DNA of 64,000 bases from Methanoperedens sp049303315 (GCA_049303315.1 JBAQMZ010000010.1:22040-86039); one strand, 5' to 3'; positions 8,172 to 17,104 are shown, counted from the stretch's first letter. The notes: a model not told the origin generated them from the letters alone. Numbers and translations: made by a program.

Positions 8172-8678
8172 TTAAATCAGCGCAGCAGTTATTCCCTGCA
8201 CACCTGACTGGATGATAATCGCGGTTGTGATTATTACACCGGCCATCTCAAGCGCCACTGCTACATTTCCTTTCTTGAGTTCCTCGAACTCCTCGATTCC
8301 CTTGGTCAGCTTGTCGAGTACGTTCAGTGCGAGATATATTGCTGCGATTGCAAGCACGATTCCGAGTATTAACTGGAGTATGCCCAATCCGATTGCTGTC
8401 AAGCCGCCTGCGGACAGGATGCCACCCGCCGATGCCTGGGCTGCTTTAATGCTGCTGGATATTCCTGCAACGCCCGACTGCACCACGATGCCTATCGCTA
8501 AAAATACCGAAGCGACAAGAATACCTACGGCAGTATTGCCTTTTGCGAGTTCCTTTTCTTCATCGATTCCTTTAGTTATCCTGCCTAATACTGAAAAACC
8601 GATATACAGTGCAACGACTGCAAGTATTATGGCTATAACTAATTGTATAATCCCTACAACTGCATTTATTGGGTCCAT
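8172..8678 (-). CDS. DUF350 membrane protein, duplicated domain
   Basis: The 168 aa protein has two similar halves. Each has a hydrophobic helix followed by a charged GI-DEEKELAKGNTAVGI or GI-EEFEELKKGNVAVAL segment and another helix ending in IVQSGVAGI or IIQSGVQGI. This is the DUF350 repeat; four transmembrane segments are expected. A GAGGTG Shine-Dalgarno precedes the ATG. The role of DUF350 proteins is unknown. The internal duplication within one polypeptide is clear from the repeated KGN-VA and QSGV-GI motifs. Confidence 0.85.
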   Translation of the reverse strand: MDPINAVVGIIQLVIAIILAVVALYIGFSVLGRITKGIDEEKELAKGNTAVGILVASVFLAIGIVVQSGVAGISSSIKAAQASAGGILSAGGLTAIGLGILQLILGIVLAIAAIYLALNVLDKLTKGIEEFEELKKGNVAVALEMAGVIITTAIIIQSGVQGITAALI

Positions 8679-8747
8679 AATTCACCTCACGCTTTAAGCG
8701 TTATCCTGTATAATGGCAATAGGGTCATATAAAATTATTGTGATACT

Positions 8748-8924
8748 TCATTCAAGAAGTTTCAGGGCTTTATTCGGGCAAACTATAATGCAGCGCATAC
8801 ATTGCGTGCATCTATCGTAATCTATTCTTACAATGCCGTCGATGCGCAAAAGAGCCCTCGCGTTGCACACGCTGTCGCACCTGCCGCATTTCATGCACCC
8901 GATAACTGTTATCAAACCATTCAT
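8748..8924 (-). CDS. Small 2[4Fe-4S] ferredoxin
   Basis: A 58 aa frame on the minus strand encodes two cysteine clusters: CMKCGRCDSVCNA and CTQCMRCIIVCPN. The second is a canonical CxxCxxCxxxCP and the first matches except that an Asn follows the last cysteine. This is a low-potential electron carrier of the bacterial ferredoxin type. The gene is followed on the same strand by DUF350 and the redox cluster, and is divergent from a regulator at 8999. A weak AAGG lies four bases before the ATG. Confidence 0.8.
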   Translation of the reverse strand: MNGLITVIGCMKCGRCDSVCNARALLRIDGIVRIDYDRCTQCMRCIIVCPNKALKLLE

Positions 8925-8998
8925 TGCCCTTCATAAGCTATTTATGCTTATAGATATTTAGATAGGTTTTGTCTAAATTGTGCAAAACGGAGGGTTTC

Positions 8999-9370
8999 AT
9001 GCCAAGATCTATTCCTGAAATGATACGGGGGGACTTCAAATGCGAGGATATTGCAAAATGTATTCTCGGGCTTAAGAATATCGACATTGACGCCTATAAA
9101 ATGCTTGTTACAAAAGGCCCTATGACCGCAGAACGCCTTGGCGAGCTTTTGAACAGGGAACGCAGCACAGCCTACAGGTCGCTCCAGAGTCTGATGGTAT
9201 GCGGTCTTGTGTACCGGGAGACAAAAACAATCAGCGAGGGCGGCTATTATTACGATTATACCGCGCTTGACCCGTGCAAAATGAAGGAGAAGGTTGCAGG
9301 GAACATAGATGAGTGGTATAATAAAATGAAAAAACTTGTGGGAAATATCGATAAAGAAATTATGAAATGA
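8999..9370 (+). CDS. Helix-turn-helix transcriptional regulator (TrmB/MarR-like)
   Basis: A 123 aa protein from ATG 8999, chosen because GGAGGG lies five bases before it; a TTG ten codons upstream lacks such a site. The middle has a winged helix: AYKMLVTKGPMTAERLGELLNRERSTAYRSLQSLMVCGLVYRE, a TrmB-like layout with the recognition helix around RERSTAYRSLQ. The wing contains GGYYYDYTALD. It is transcribed divergently from the ferredoxin gene 74 bases away, so it may control that gene and itself. Its 3' end overlaps the convergent cobT-like gene by 11 bases. Confidence 0.85.
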   Translation: MPRSIPEMIRGDFKCEDIAKCILGLKNIDIDAYKMLVTKGPMTAERLGELLNRERSTAYRSLQSLMVCGLVYRETKTISEGGYYYDYTALDPCKMKEKVAGNIDEWYNKMKKLVGNIDKEIMK

Positions 9371-10391
9371 TGCCGAAAATACTATCGCATACTTCTTCCA
9401 CTTTCTCCCTGAACTCTTTTTGCGAAAAACCCATCATTGCAGCCGCGAACATCGCTCCACCGGCGCCCACTCCTTCTTTTACATCCCCTGTTTCATACAT
9501 CCGAAGCCCGGGGAACCTTGAATCACCAAATCCCGGGTCAGCAGCATAAGCTTTGTAACCCAGGATATCTGTCATTTCCCTGAAATTGGCGCTCGGGTCA
9601 TCTGCAACATAATGGGTTGTTGCGATGGAAACATCCTTTTTCAGACCGAGATGTTTAATAATACTCAAAACCGAAACCATCTGCGTCCCGCCTGCAAGGA
9701 CTATCTTGGTATCAAGACCGTCCACAAGCCCTGCTGCGGCTGCCATCATGGGGTCGCCGATGCACTCAACCGCACGAAGGGGCTGGTTCCGTAAACTGCC
9801 GAAGGATATCCCTGAATTCCTCATACCTTCAGAGACTACCATGTTTTTAATGCCAAGCGGGTTTTCCGGGAAACTGGATGAAACCCTGCCGTCATAGCCC
9901 AGGGCTTTCATCACAGCCATGGCAGTGGTTGTTCCGCCGGGGACGCTCTCGCCAATAATCACAAAATCCGAGAGTTTTGAAAGCTTTTTTCCAAGAGACC
10001 TGGATTTAGTGTAAATCTCAAGTGCATCCGCCACCGCATTTCCTTTCCTGATATCTCCGCCGGGTTGGGCGTTGATATCAATAGCCGGTATTTTTGGGCG
10101 GACACGCAGCCCTGCATTGATAAAAAGGCATGGGATTTCCGTGAGAAGCATTGATGCCCTTGTAATAACTGCCGGAGATGGAGCCCCCGAAGGTGTCATT
10201 GCAGGCTCATTGATACTTATTGCATTGCCCGTCTCAACGAGTTCGGCGTCCGCTGCAGGGGTATAATCCGTAAGCTTCGGGGATTTTCCCGCCGCGGATA
10301 TGTTTGGGATTTTAGCCGTCTCGGTATTGGCAAGAATGCACAGGAAGAGGGGTTTTTCCGGACTGAAATCCGGATGAGGTTTAACCCACAT
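9360..10391 (-). CDS. cobT: Archaeal CobT-like nicotinate-nucleotide phosphoribosyltransferase family protein
   Basis: The 343 aa protein matches the archaeal branch of the CobT family, which activates the lower ligand base during cobamide assembly. Recognisable features are FVIIGESVPGGTTTAMAVMKALG near the middle, GDPMMAAAAGLVDG, VLAGGTQM and the C-terminal GAGGAMFAAAM. Archaeal members are annotated by homology and their substrate is less certain than for bacterial CobT. The gene starts eight bases after dnaG behind AGGGAT, so the two form an operon. With the cbiMQO genes nearby, a role in corrinoid supply is sensible. Confidence 0.85.
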   Translation of the reverse strand: MWVKPHPDFSPEKPLFLCILANTETAKIPNISAAGKSPKLTDYTPAADAELVETGNAISINEPAMTPSGAPSPAVITRASMLLTEIPCLFINAGLRVRPKIPAIDINAQPGGDIRKGNAVADALEIYTKSRSLGKKLSKLSDFVIIGESVPGGTTTAMAVMKALGYDGRVSSSFPENPLGIKNMVVSEGMRNSGISFGSLRNQPLRAVECIGDPMMAAAAGLVDGLDTKIVLAGGTQMVSVLSIIKHLGLKKDVSIATTHYVADDPSANFREMTDILGYKAYAADPGFGDSRFPGLRMYETGDVKEGVGAGGAMFAAAMMGFSQKEFREKVEEVCDSIFGIIS

Positions 10392-10399
10392 CTTAATCC

Positions 10400-11713
10400 C
10401 TAAAGTTCATTTGAAGTTTCTATGTGCATTGATGCCGGGCTTTTTACAAGATTACCCAATTTTGCGCCTATCAGGGTCTCAATTCCTTTTTCTGATGCAA
10501 TATCCACTATCCGCTGGGTTATGACGCCATCGAATACCAGGCTTTTGACATTGCCGTTTATGTCCTTTAATGCATTTGCGAGGTCGCGTACAGGCACTTC
10601 GCTTATGACGCTGTTCTGTTCATCTATCAAACGCGCGCTGAGTGTACCGCTCAACTGGGTTATATGTTCCTGGAAGGGACTTTCTTTCCTGGGTTCTTTT
10701 TCCCTTTCTTCCCTGGGTTCTTCCCTCTGCCTGGGTCTTTCCATCTTTTCTGCCTCTGGCGCTTCAAATTCTGCAAGCTCTTCCTTTGCAGGTTTCATTT
10801 CTATTTCTTCAGGAATTAAGGGTTCGCTCTTTCCTGTTGTCTTTTTCCTTGTCGCTGCCATGATGGCGACTCTTCTCTTTTTGCCTACCTGGTAATAATC
10901 AAGTCCCTGCTCAACAGGTAGTTTCTGTCTTAGTGACTTGACAATTTCTTTCTGGACAAGTTCCTCAACGCCTTTCCCGTCCGGAGCGCGCGCAATGAAA
11001 TCTATATCCGCAACCTGGAGCAGTTCTTTTATTATGAGTTCCCCGCCCCGGTCTCCATCTGTAAAAGCCGTGACCGTCTTTTTCTTGCATAAATCGACCA
11101 CAGCCTGCGGCACATTTGTTCCGCCGACTGCAATAGAGTTCTTAATACCGTAACGCAGGAGGTTAAGCACATCAGCCCGCCCTTCAACCACTATTATGGC
11201 ATCCGAATCAAGGACATTGGGTCCCATCGGGATGTTATCCTTGCCATATGTGGTCATCTCTTCAATCCTTACAGACTGCCTGACCTCATCTATGATTTCC
11301 TGGCTTTCAGGCAGCATTTCATCAAACATCGCCGTGAGGATTTGTTTTGCGCGGTCTACTACCTGTTTTCTTTTCGATGACCTCACATCCTCTATTTTAT
11401 TTACACTGATGTTTGAGATGCATGGCCCTATCCTGTCAATGGTTTCAAGGCTGGCTCCGAGGACAGCGGTTTCAACCTTGTCAAGACTTGAAGGGATCTC
11501 GATTGTCCCGCTTGATTTACCCATGTTTGATTTTATGTTGACCTCAAGCCGTCCGATCCTGCCGCTTTTTTGCAGTTCCCGCAGGTCAAGGTCAGCGCCT
11601 ATTAATCCTTCTGTCTGCCCGAAAATCGCCCCGACGACATCCGGTCGTTCTATAACTCCATCTGCTTTTATTGTAGCATGAATGATATATTTTGTTGTAT
11701 CTGAATTTTGCAT
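10400..11713 (-). CDS. dnaG: Archaeal DnaG-like primase / exosome subunit
   Basis: A 437 aa protein of the archaeal DnaG family. The N-terminal domain is followed by a TOPRIM domain with AIIVVEGRADVLNLLRYG (catalytic glutamate) and TVTAFTDGDRGGELI (DxD motif), at about residues 170-260. A charged linker rich in Glu, Lys and Arg (about residues 310-355) joins a C-terminal conserved domain. Archaeal DnaG makes RNA primers in vitro and is also part of the archaeal exosome as a poly(A)-binding component. It leads a two-gene unit with cobT and has a 503-base intergenic region upstream. Confidence 0.95.
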   Translation of the reverse strand: MQNSDTTKYIIHATIKADGVIERPDVVGAIFGQTEGLIGADLDLRELQKSGRIGRLEVNIKSNMGKSSGTIEIPSSLDKVETAVLGASLETIDRIGPCISNISVNKIEDVRSSKRKQVVDRAKQILTAMFDEMLPESQEIIDEVRQSVRIEEMTTYGKDNIPMGPNVLDSDAIIVVEGRADVLNLLRYGIKNSIAVGGTNVPQAVVDLCKKKTVTAFTDGDRGGELIIKELLQVADIDFIARAPDGKGVEELVQKEIVKSLRQKLPVEQGLDYYQVGKKRRVAIMAATRKKTTGKSEPLIPEEIEMKPAKEELAEFEAPEAEKMERPRQREEPREEREKEPRKESPFQEHITQLSGTLSARLIDEQNSVISEVPVRDLANALKDINGNVKSLVFDGVITQRIVDIASEKGIETLIGAKLGNLVKSPASMHIETSNEL

Positions 11714-12216
11714 GTTTAGTACCCTCCCTGAGAATAGTGTTAGAAAAAGAATTTCACTGGTTTGAACTACGTTATTTCGGCGTTTTTTACTATCCTGAAC
11801 TAATATCGTCTATATTAGTCCCGGACTCTTTATCTTATATCTCAAACCGGAAATGACAAGTAACATTGAATATCAGGTCACAATCATTAACTGTGACTTC
11901 TGCGTGATCATTATTATCTAAATCTAACTACTTTTCTTCGGATGATTAGTTGCATGGATGTTTTTCGTACCGCATCAATGCAAGTGTGCTATAATTGGCT
12001 GAATGTCCTTAAAAACTTTGTGGTTATAATCCTTATTGCCTGTACTTTTTTAGTTTGCGTTGCTATAAAACGTTAAGCATGGATTCCGTATCGTGTTTAA
12101 GTACAGATTGTTTTATTCATTGAATGTATTATAATATATCGCCAGTCTATTGCCTTTTTCTGGGTTAATTATTTATACTATTATAGCGATAGCCAACTTC
12201 CCCAAATAGAGGAAAA
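11714..12216. other. 503-base divergent intergenic region between dnaG and hdrBC
   Basis: No open frame with coding character is present. The sequence is AT-rich. A TATA-like ATTTATAC at 12171-12178 sits 38-45 bases before the hdrBC ATG and is the likely promoter for that operon, with a short leader. The rest, including a CACTGGTTTGAAC segment near 11756 and an imperfect GTCACAATCATTAACTGTGAC palindrome at about 11877-11898, is unexplained. GTCACA/TGTGAC there form a 6-base inverted repeat that could be an operator. Confidence 0.5.
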
Positions 12217-13557
12217 ATGCCTGAATATACATTATTCTTAGGTTGCATCATCCCCGCCCGCTTTCCTTTCATGGAAAAATCAACACGGCTTGTCCTGTCA
12301 AAACTCGGTTGCGTTCTCCACGACCTTGAAGAGGCGACCTGCTGCCCTACAAAAAGTATCATAAAGCCCGTGGGCGAGATGACGTGGTACGTGACGGCGG
12401 CAAGGAACCTCGCTTTAGCGGAGAAGGCTGGTCATAATTTGCTCGTGCCCTGCAACGGCTGCTACAGCACTTTAAAATCCGTTGAAGTCGAAATGAGGAT
12501 AAATCTTGGTCTTCGGGAAGAGGTGAATACAATACTTTCCTCGGCAGGACTGGAATACAACGGGACAATCGAAGTAAAGCACCTCGTTGAAGTGCTGCAT
12601 GACGAAATAGGCATACCGAAGATAAAGCAGCACATCAAGAAACCTTTTGACGGCATGAAGATTGCAGCGCACGCCGGATGCCATATGCTCCGCCCAAGCT
12701 CTTCCATATTTTTTGACGATCCTAACAAGCCAAAAAAGTTCGATGCATTGATAGATGCCCTCGGGGCAAAGAGCATCGAATATGAAACAAAGATGCTGTG
12801 CTGCGGAGGCAATTTGAATAATGCGGATGAACCTGAGGAAGCCACTGCCCTTGCACGCATGAAGCTCCTTGAGGTCGCAAAAAAGGCAGATGCGATTTCC
12901 CTCACATGCCCTTCCTGTTTTATGCAGTATGATTCACGCCAGTACCTCATGCAGAAAAGCGGAGAGAAATTGAACGTTCCGATTCTCTATTATCCCGAAT
13001 TGCTCGGGCTTGCTATGGGTTTCACGACCGAGGAGCTGGGAATGGACATGCACAGGATAGACGCTGCTGAATTCCTGTCGAAATGGGATTCAAGATATAA
13101 TTATCTTAAGGCGCTCAAAGAGGTATTTGACCTGCCTGCAATCCGGAAGTGCTATGAGTGCGGAGCCTGCGTAAACGACTGCCCGGTTGTGAAGATAAAC
13201 CCTGAATATAATCCCAACGAGATAATCGGAAAACTGCTGTCCGGAGAACTTGAGGCTGTAATTGAATCGCATAACATATGGAGATGTGTGGACTGCTATA
13301 CATGTTATGAACTCTGCCCGCAGAAAATGGGCATGAATAAGATATTTGATAAATTAAAGCATATAGCTCTTGAGAAGGGAAAAGGACCGAAAGGTTTTGC
13401 CGCCAGCATCGAGATGTTCAAGAAAGATGGGAGACTGGGAGAACCCACGTCTGTCAGGAAGAAATTGAAACTTCCGGAGCCGCCAAAAAGCGGGGCAGAG
13501 GAATTAAAAAAATTATTAAATCATATTAATCAAAAAGGAGAAGAAAATGAAGTGTGA
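12217..13557 (+). CDS. HdrB-HdrC fusion protein (heterodisulfide reductase-like)
   Basis: The first ~290 of 446 residues are HdrB-like, with two cysteine-rich CCG-type regions: VPCNGCY around residue 88 and the pair LCCGGN plus CPSCFMQY in the second repeat, which hold the unusual 4Fe-4S centres that cleave CoM-S-S-CoB in true HdrB. Residues ~300-390 are HdrC-like with two 4Fe-4S motifs (CYECGACVNDCP and CVDCYTCYELCP). Normal methanogen HdrB and HdrC are separate. Here the fused protein heads the glutamate synthase operon, overlapping it by 11 bases, so it is likely an electron-transfer partner. The substrate is inferred only. Confidence 0.85.
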   Translation: MPEYTLFLGCIIPARFPFMEKSTRLVLSKLGCVLHDLEEATCCPTKSIIKPVGEMTWYVTAARNLALAEKAGHNLLVPCNGCYSTLKSVEVEMRINLGLREEVNTILSSAGLEYNGTIEVKHLVEVLHDEIGIPKIKQHIKKPFDGMKIAAHAGCHMLRPSSSIFFDDPNKPKKFDALIDALGAKSIEYETKMLCCGGNLNNADEPEEATALARMKLLEVAKKADAISLTCPSCFMQYDSRQYLMQKSGEKLNVPILYYPELLGLAMGFTTEELGMDMHRIDAAEFLSKWDSRYNYLKALKEVFDLPAIRKCYECGACVNDCPVVKINPEYNPNEIIGKLLSGELEAVIESHNIWRCVDCYTCYELCPQKMGMNKIFDKLKHIALEKGKGPKGFAASIEMFKKDGRLGEPTSVRKKLKLPEPPKSGAEELKKLLNHINQKGEENEV

Positions 13558-14623
13558 CGGAATTCCTTCGGGATGTGCAATATCCGGAATGATGAGTGAG
13601 CAAGGAAGACGCATCGACGGCAGGATTATAATACAATCCATTGCCTGCATGCATGACCGCTCAAACGGGCTTGGCGGTGGATTTGCAGCCTATGGTATTT
13701 ATCCGAAACGAAAAGACATGTATGCTTTTCACATGATGTATGATAACATGGAAGCAAAAGAAGCCACAGAAGAATTCTTCAAGGACTACTTTAATGTGGA
13801 CAAGGATGAGCCTATACCCACACAACGGCAAAATGGCATTTCAAATCCCCCTATACTCTGGCGGTATTTCCTTGAAGTGCCTGAGAACAAGCTTGAATTC
13901 CTCACCGAGAGGGATTATGTCACGAATACCGTGATGAAAATCAATTCCGAGATAGAAGGGTCTTTTGTTGCATCAAGCGGCAAGAACATGGGCGCATTCA
14001 AAGGCGTGGGGTATCCTGAAGATATCGGCAGGTTCTACAAGTTAGAAGATTACAGCGCGTACATCTGGACTGCCCACGGCAGGTTCCCAACAAACACACC
14101 CGGCTGGTGGGGAGGAGCCCACCCCTTCACCCTGCTTGACTGGTCAGTGGTTCATAACGGCGAAATCTCTTCATACGGCATCAACAAGCGTTACCTTGAG
14201 ATGTTCGGCTATAAGCTTGAATTAAGGACCGACACCGAAGTTATCGCCTATCTGATTGACCTGCTCGTCCGGCGGCATAAGCTTCCCATCGATAAAGCTG
14301 TAATGTCCCTTGCATCCCCATTCTGGAAGGATATAGACCGGATGGAACCCGAGCAAAAGAAAACCGCCACTATGCTGCGGCAGGTTTACGGAAGTACGCT
14401 TTTAAACGGGCCATTCAGCATAATCGTAGGGCACAGCAATGGAATGATAGGATTGAACGACAGGATTAAGCTTCGCCCCATGACAGCAGCCCGCAAGGAC
14501 GATATGTTATACATGGCGTCTGAAGAATCGGCTATCAGGGAAATTGCCCCCGACCTTGATGAGGTATGGAGCCCGAAGGCTGGCACGGCTGTAATAGGTA
14601 CGCTGAAAGCAGAGGTGGAATAA
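13547..14623 (+). CDS. gltB1: Glutamate synthase, glutaminase (amidotransferase) subunit, archaeal split type
   Basis: A 358 aa class II glutamine amidotransferase. It shows HGRFPTNTPGWWGGAHPF, HNGEISSYGIN and the TDTEV segment conserved in glutamate synthase glutaminase domains. The catalytic N-terminal cysteine is probably Cys10 of CAISGMM, which would need removal of a nine-residue leader; Cys3 is the only alternative near the start. The start overlaps hdrBC by 11 bases and follows a clear AAGGAG. It supplies ammonia from glutamine to the FMN subunit encoded next. Confidence 0.9.
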   Translation: MKCDGIPSGCAISGMMSEQGRRIDGRIIIQSIACMHDRSNGLGGGFAAYGIYPKRKDMYAFHMMYDNMEAKEATEEFFKDYFNVDKDEPIPTQRQNGISNPPILWRYFLEVPENKLEFLTERDYVTNTVMKINSEIEGSFVASSGKNMGAFKGVGYPEDIGRFYKLEDYSAYIWTAHGRFPTNTPGWWGGAHPFTLLDWSVVHNGEISSYGINKRYLEMFGYKLELRTDTEVIAYLIDLLVRRHKLPIDKAVMSLASPFWKDIDRMEPEQKKTATMLRQVYGSTLLNGPFSIIVGHSNGMIGLNDRIKLRPMTAARKDDMLYMASEESAIREIAPDLDEVWSPKAGTAVIGTLKAEVE

Positions 14624-16122
14624 TGGAATCACAACTTCCCGCAGAGTTTGTCGTGAACGTTGACCATGAGAAATGCCGCCGATGCAAGCGATGTGTGATA
14701 AATTGCAGTTTTGGGGCGATTGAGTTCAAGGATAAGGTCACCCCGAATAACAGGCAGTGCGTGGCATGCCACAGATGCGCAACCTTCTGCCCAGAGAACG
14801 CCATAACCATTACGGAGAACCCGCTTGATTACAAGTACGGGTACAACTGGACGCCTGAAATAAGAAAGAACATCTTAAAACAGGCAGAAAGCGGCGGCAT
14901 CATCCTTACAGGTATGGGAAATCCCAAACCTTACCCCATCTACTGGGACCATATGCTGATAGATGCCTGCCAGGTGACTAACCCGTCAATCGACCCGCTG
15001 CGAGAACCGATGGAACTGCGCACATACCTTGGCGCCAAGCCTGACAGTCTGGAATTCGATGAGAACGTGAGCCTGAAAACCGAACTTGCGCCGCAGGTGA
15101 AACTTGATATACCCATAGTGTTCGCTGCAATGTCATACGGCGCCATAAGCCTGAATGCCCACAAGGCGCTTGCCATGGCTGCAACGCGCATGGGTACCCT
15201 GATGAATACAGGCGAAGGGGGGCTGCATGAGGATATCGCACCTTATGCGGACAGGATTATCGTGCAGGTCGCATCGGGAAGGTTCGGCGTGACGAGCAAA
15301 TACCTGAACAGAAGCGCCGCGGTGGAAATAAAAATCGGGCAGGGTGCAAAGCCCGGAATTGGCGGGCACCTGCCGGGTGAAAAGGTGGGAGAGGACATCT
15401 CTAAGACCCGAATGATACCCGTAGGAACCGATGCTTTATCTCCTGCACCGCATCACGACATATATTCAATAGAAGACCTCTCGCAATTGATATATGCGAT
15501 AAAAGAGGCTACCGATTATAAGAAACCCGTTTCGGTCAAGATTGCCGCAGTACACAACGTAGCTGCCATCGCAAGCGGCATCGTACGGGCTGGCGCTGAT
15601 ATTGTGATGCTTGACGGATTCCGCGGGGGGACGGGCGCAGCTCCCATGGTTATCCGGGACCATGTGGGAATACCCATCGAACTTGCCCTTGCAGCTGTTG
15701 ATGATAGGCTGAGGCAGGAAGGGATACGCAACCGCGCTTCTATCCTTGTAGGAGGAAGCATAAGGCAGAGCGCAGATGTTGTAAAGGCCATAGCGCTTGG
15801 AGCGGACGCCTGTGTTATCGGCACCGCTTCCCTTATAGCGATGGGATGCAGGGTATGCCAGAAGTGCTACACCGGCAATTGCGCATGGGGCATTGCGACC
15901 CAGAAGCCTGAACTTGTGCGCCGCCTGAACCCCGAAGTGGCCGCGGACAGGCTGTGCAATCTTCTTACCGCATGGGGGCATGAGATACAGGAAGTGCTTG
16001 GTTCACTCGGCATCAACGCGATAGAATCATTGCGCGGAAGCAGGGAACGCCTGCGCGGCGTGGGGCTGAATCAGGAAGCTCTTGACATACTCGGGATCAA
16101 ACATGCAGGAATAGGACAGTGA
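14623..16122 (+). CDS. gltB2: Glutamate synthase, FMN/Fe-S catalytic subunit, archaeal split type
   Basis: 499 aa from ATG 14623, which shares a base with the previous stop (TAATG). Residues ~14-70 carry two 4Fe-4S motifs (CRRCKRCVINC and CVACHRCATFCP), feeding electrons in. The rest is the TIM-barrel FMN-binding domain with PIVFAAMSYGAIS, GEGGLHED, KIGQGAKPGIGGHLPG and DGFRGGTGAAP. The 3Fe-4S ligands follow as CRVCQKCYTGNCAWGIATQ. It reduces 2-iminoglutarate to glutamate. No NADPH-binding GltD is adjacent, so electrons should come from ferredoxin or the HdrBC fusion. Confidence 0.95.
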   Translation: MESQLPAEFVVNVDHEKCRRCKRCVINCSFGAIEFKDKVTPNNRQCVACHRCATFCPENAITITENPLDYKYGYNWTPEIRKNILKQAESGGIILTGMGNPKPYPIYWDHMLIDACQVTNPSIDPLREPMELRTYLGAKPDSLEFDENVSLKTELAPQVKLDIPIVFAAMSYGAISLNAHKALAMAATRMGTLMNTGEGGLHEDIAPYADRIIVQVASGRFGVTSKYLNRSAAVEIKIGQGAKPGIGGHLPGEKVGEDISKTRMIPVGTDALSPAPHHDIYSIEDLSQLIYAIKEATDYKKPVSVKIAAVHNVAAIASGIVRAGADIVMLDGFRGGTGAAPMVIRDHVGIPIELALAAVDDRLRQEGIRNRASILVGGSIRQSADVVKAIALGADACVIGTASLIAMGCRVCQKCYTGNCAWGIATQKPELVRRLNPEVAADRLCNLLTAWGHEIQEVLGSLGINAIESLRGSRERLRGVGLNQEALDILGIKHAGIGQ

Positions 16123-16149
16123 TTCGCATGAGTAATTTTTATGAAAAAG

Positions 16150-16349
16150 AACCGCAGATAAACGCAGATGAACGCAGATTTGTTAATAGGGTATATTTAC
16201 GATTAGTTAATGATATCACACCGCAAAGGACGCGAAGAACGCAAAGCATAGAAACACATCGACAAAGAACACAGATGACACGGATTGGACGGATTTTCAC
16301 GGATATTTTTAATCTGTGCGCATCTGTGCCATCCGTGAAATCCGTGTTC
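16150..16349 (+). repeat. Composite dispersed non-coding repeat within the glutamate synthase operon
   Basis: Three repeat types lie in a row: CCGCAGATAAACGCAGATGA-type sequence at 16150-16182 (a copy of which is at 5751-5777), ACCGCAAAGGACGCGAAG-type sequence at 16219-16248, and a 12-base-period ACACAGATGACACGGATTGG-type sequence at 16268-16306 whose inverted counterpart occupies 16311-16349. The last two arms could fold into a long imperfect hairpin. Similar repeats are widespread in environmental genomes. An 85-codon frame covering this segment is an artefact. It separates gltB2 from gltB3. Confidence 0.75.
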
Positions 16350-16375
16350 TATCACATTAAGGGATGTGGTGCTTA

Positions 16376-17104
16376 ATGAGAATTGACGCAAAAGGCATGC
16401 ATTACAGGCCATTGAATAAGATTATCCGCGACGCTGTGGCATCGGGTGAAAAGGAGTTCGAACTCGATAACATAGGCGGGCAGAGGTATATCGGCGCCGG
16501 AATAAATGAAAGTGTTAAGATTACCATTAACGGCACGCCGGGAAATGACCTCGGGGTTTTCATGAACGGGCCGAAAATCATCGTTAATGCAAATGCCCAG
16601 GACGGCATCGCAAATACCATGAATGCGGGTGAGATTATCGTTCACGGGAATGTTGGCGATATTATCGGATACGGGATGCGCGGCGGGAAGTTGTACATCA
16701 AGGGAGATGCAGGCTACCGTGTCGGCATCCATATGAAGGAATACAAGAGACAGGTTCCGATCATAATAGCTGGCGGCACTGCGGGCGACTTTTTTGGCGA
16801 ATACATGGCAGGCGGGATAATGATACTGCTCGGCATGAACGGAAAGAGCCCGCTCGTGGGCGATTATGTGGGAACCGGTATGCACGGCGGCGTGATATAT
16901 ATCCGCGGGAAGGTTGACCCGTATCATCTCGGAAAAGAGGTTAGCTGCCTTGAGTTGGGCGAGGAGGATACGAAGCTCATTGGGTCTTATCTTAAGGAGT
17001 ATTGCGAGTATTTCGGGTTTGATTATGATGAAGTCATGAGCGGGAAGTTCACGAAACTTGTGCCGCTGTCAATCAGGCCGTATGGGAATTTGTATGTGTA
17101 TTAA
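16376..17104 (+). CDS. gltB3: Glutamate synthase GXGXG-domain subunit, archaeal split type
   Basis: A 242 aa right-handed beta-helix protein. Repeats of the G-G-x-x-x-V/I-x-G type run through the protein (NAGEIIVHGNVGDIIGYGMRG, GGKLYIKGDAG, GGTAGDFFGEYMAGG, GTGMHGGVIYIRG), the family hallmark. In bacterial GltB this is the C-terminal domain; here it is a separate gene. I chose ATG 16376 over ATG 16364 because residues after MRIDAKGMHY fit the family start and a GGTG lies just before it. Placement behind the dispersed repeat may weaken its coupling to gltB2. Confidence 0.92.
   Translation: MRIDAKGMHYRPLNKIIRDAVASGEKEFELDNIGGQRYIGAGINESVKITINGTPGNDLGVFMNGPKIIVNANAQDGIANTMNAGEIIVHGNVGDIIGYGMRGGKLYIKGDAGYRVGIHMKEYKRQVPIIIAGGTAGDFFGEYMAGGIMILLGMNGKSPLVGDYVGTGMHGGVIYIRGKVDPYHLGKEVSCLELGEEDTKLIGSYLKEYCEYFGFDYDEVMSGKFTKLVPLSIRPYGNLYVY

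Noticed and set aside
11940..12010. A possible C/D box RNA before the hdrBC operon
   Set aside because: A GATGATT and a CTGA are present, but box D' and C' and the right spacings are not found.
16119..16376. An 85-codon frame between gltB2 and gltB3
   Set aside because: It is made almost wholly of dispersed repeat sequence with 11-12 base periodicity and has no protein-like pattern.
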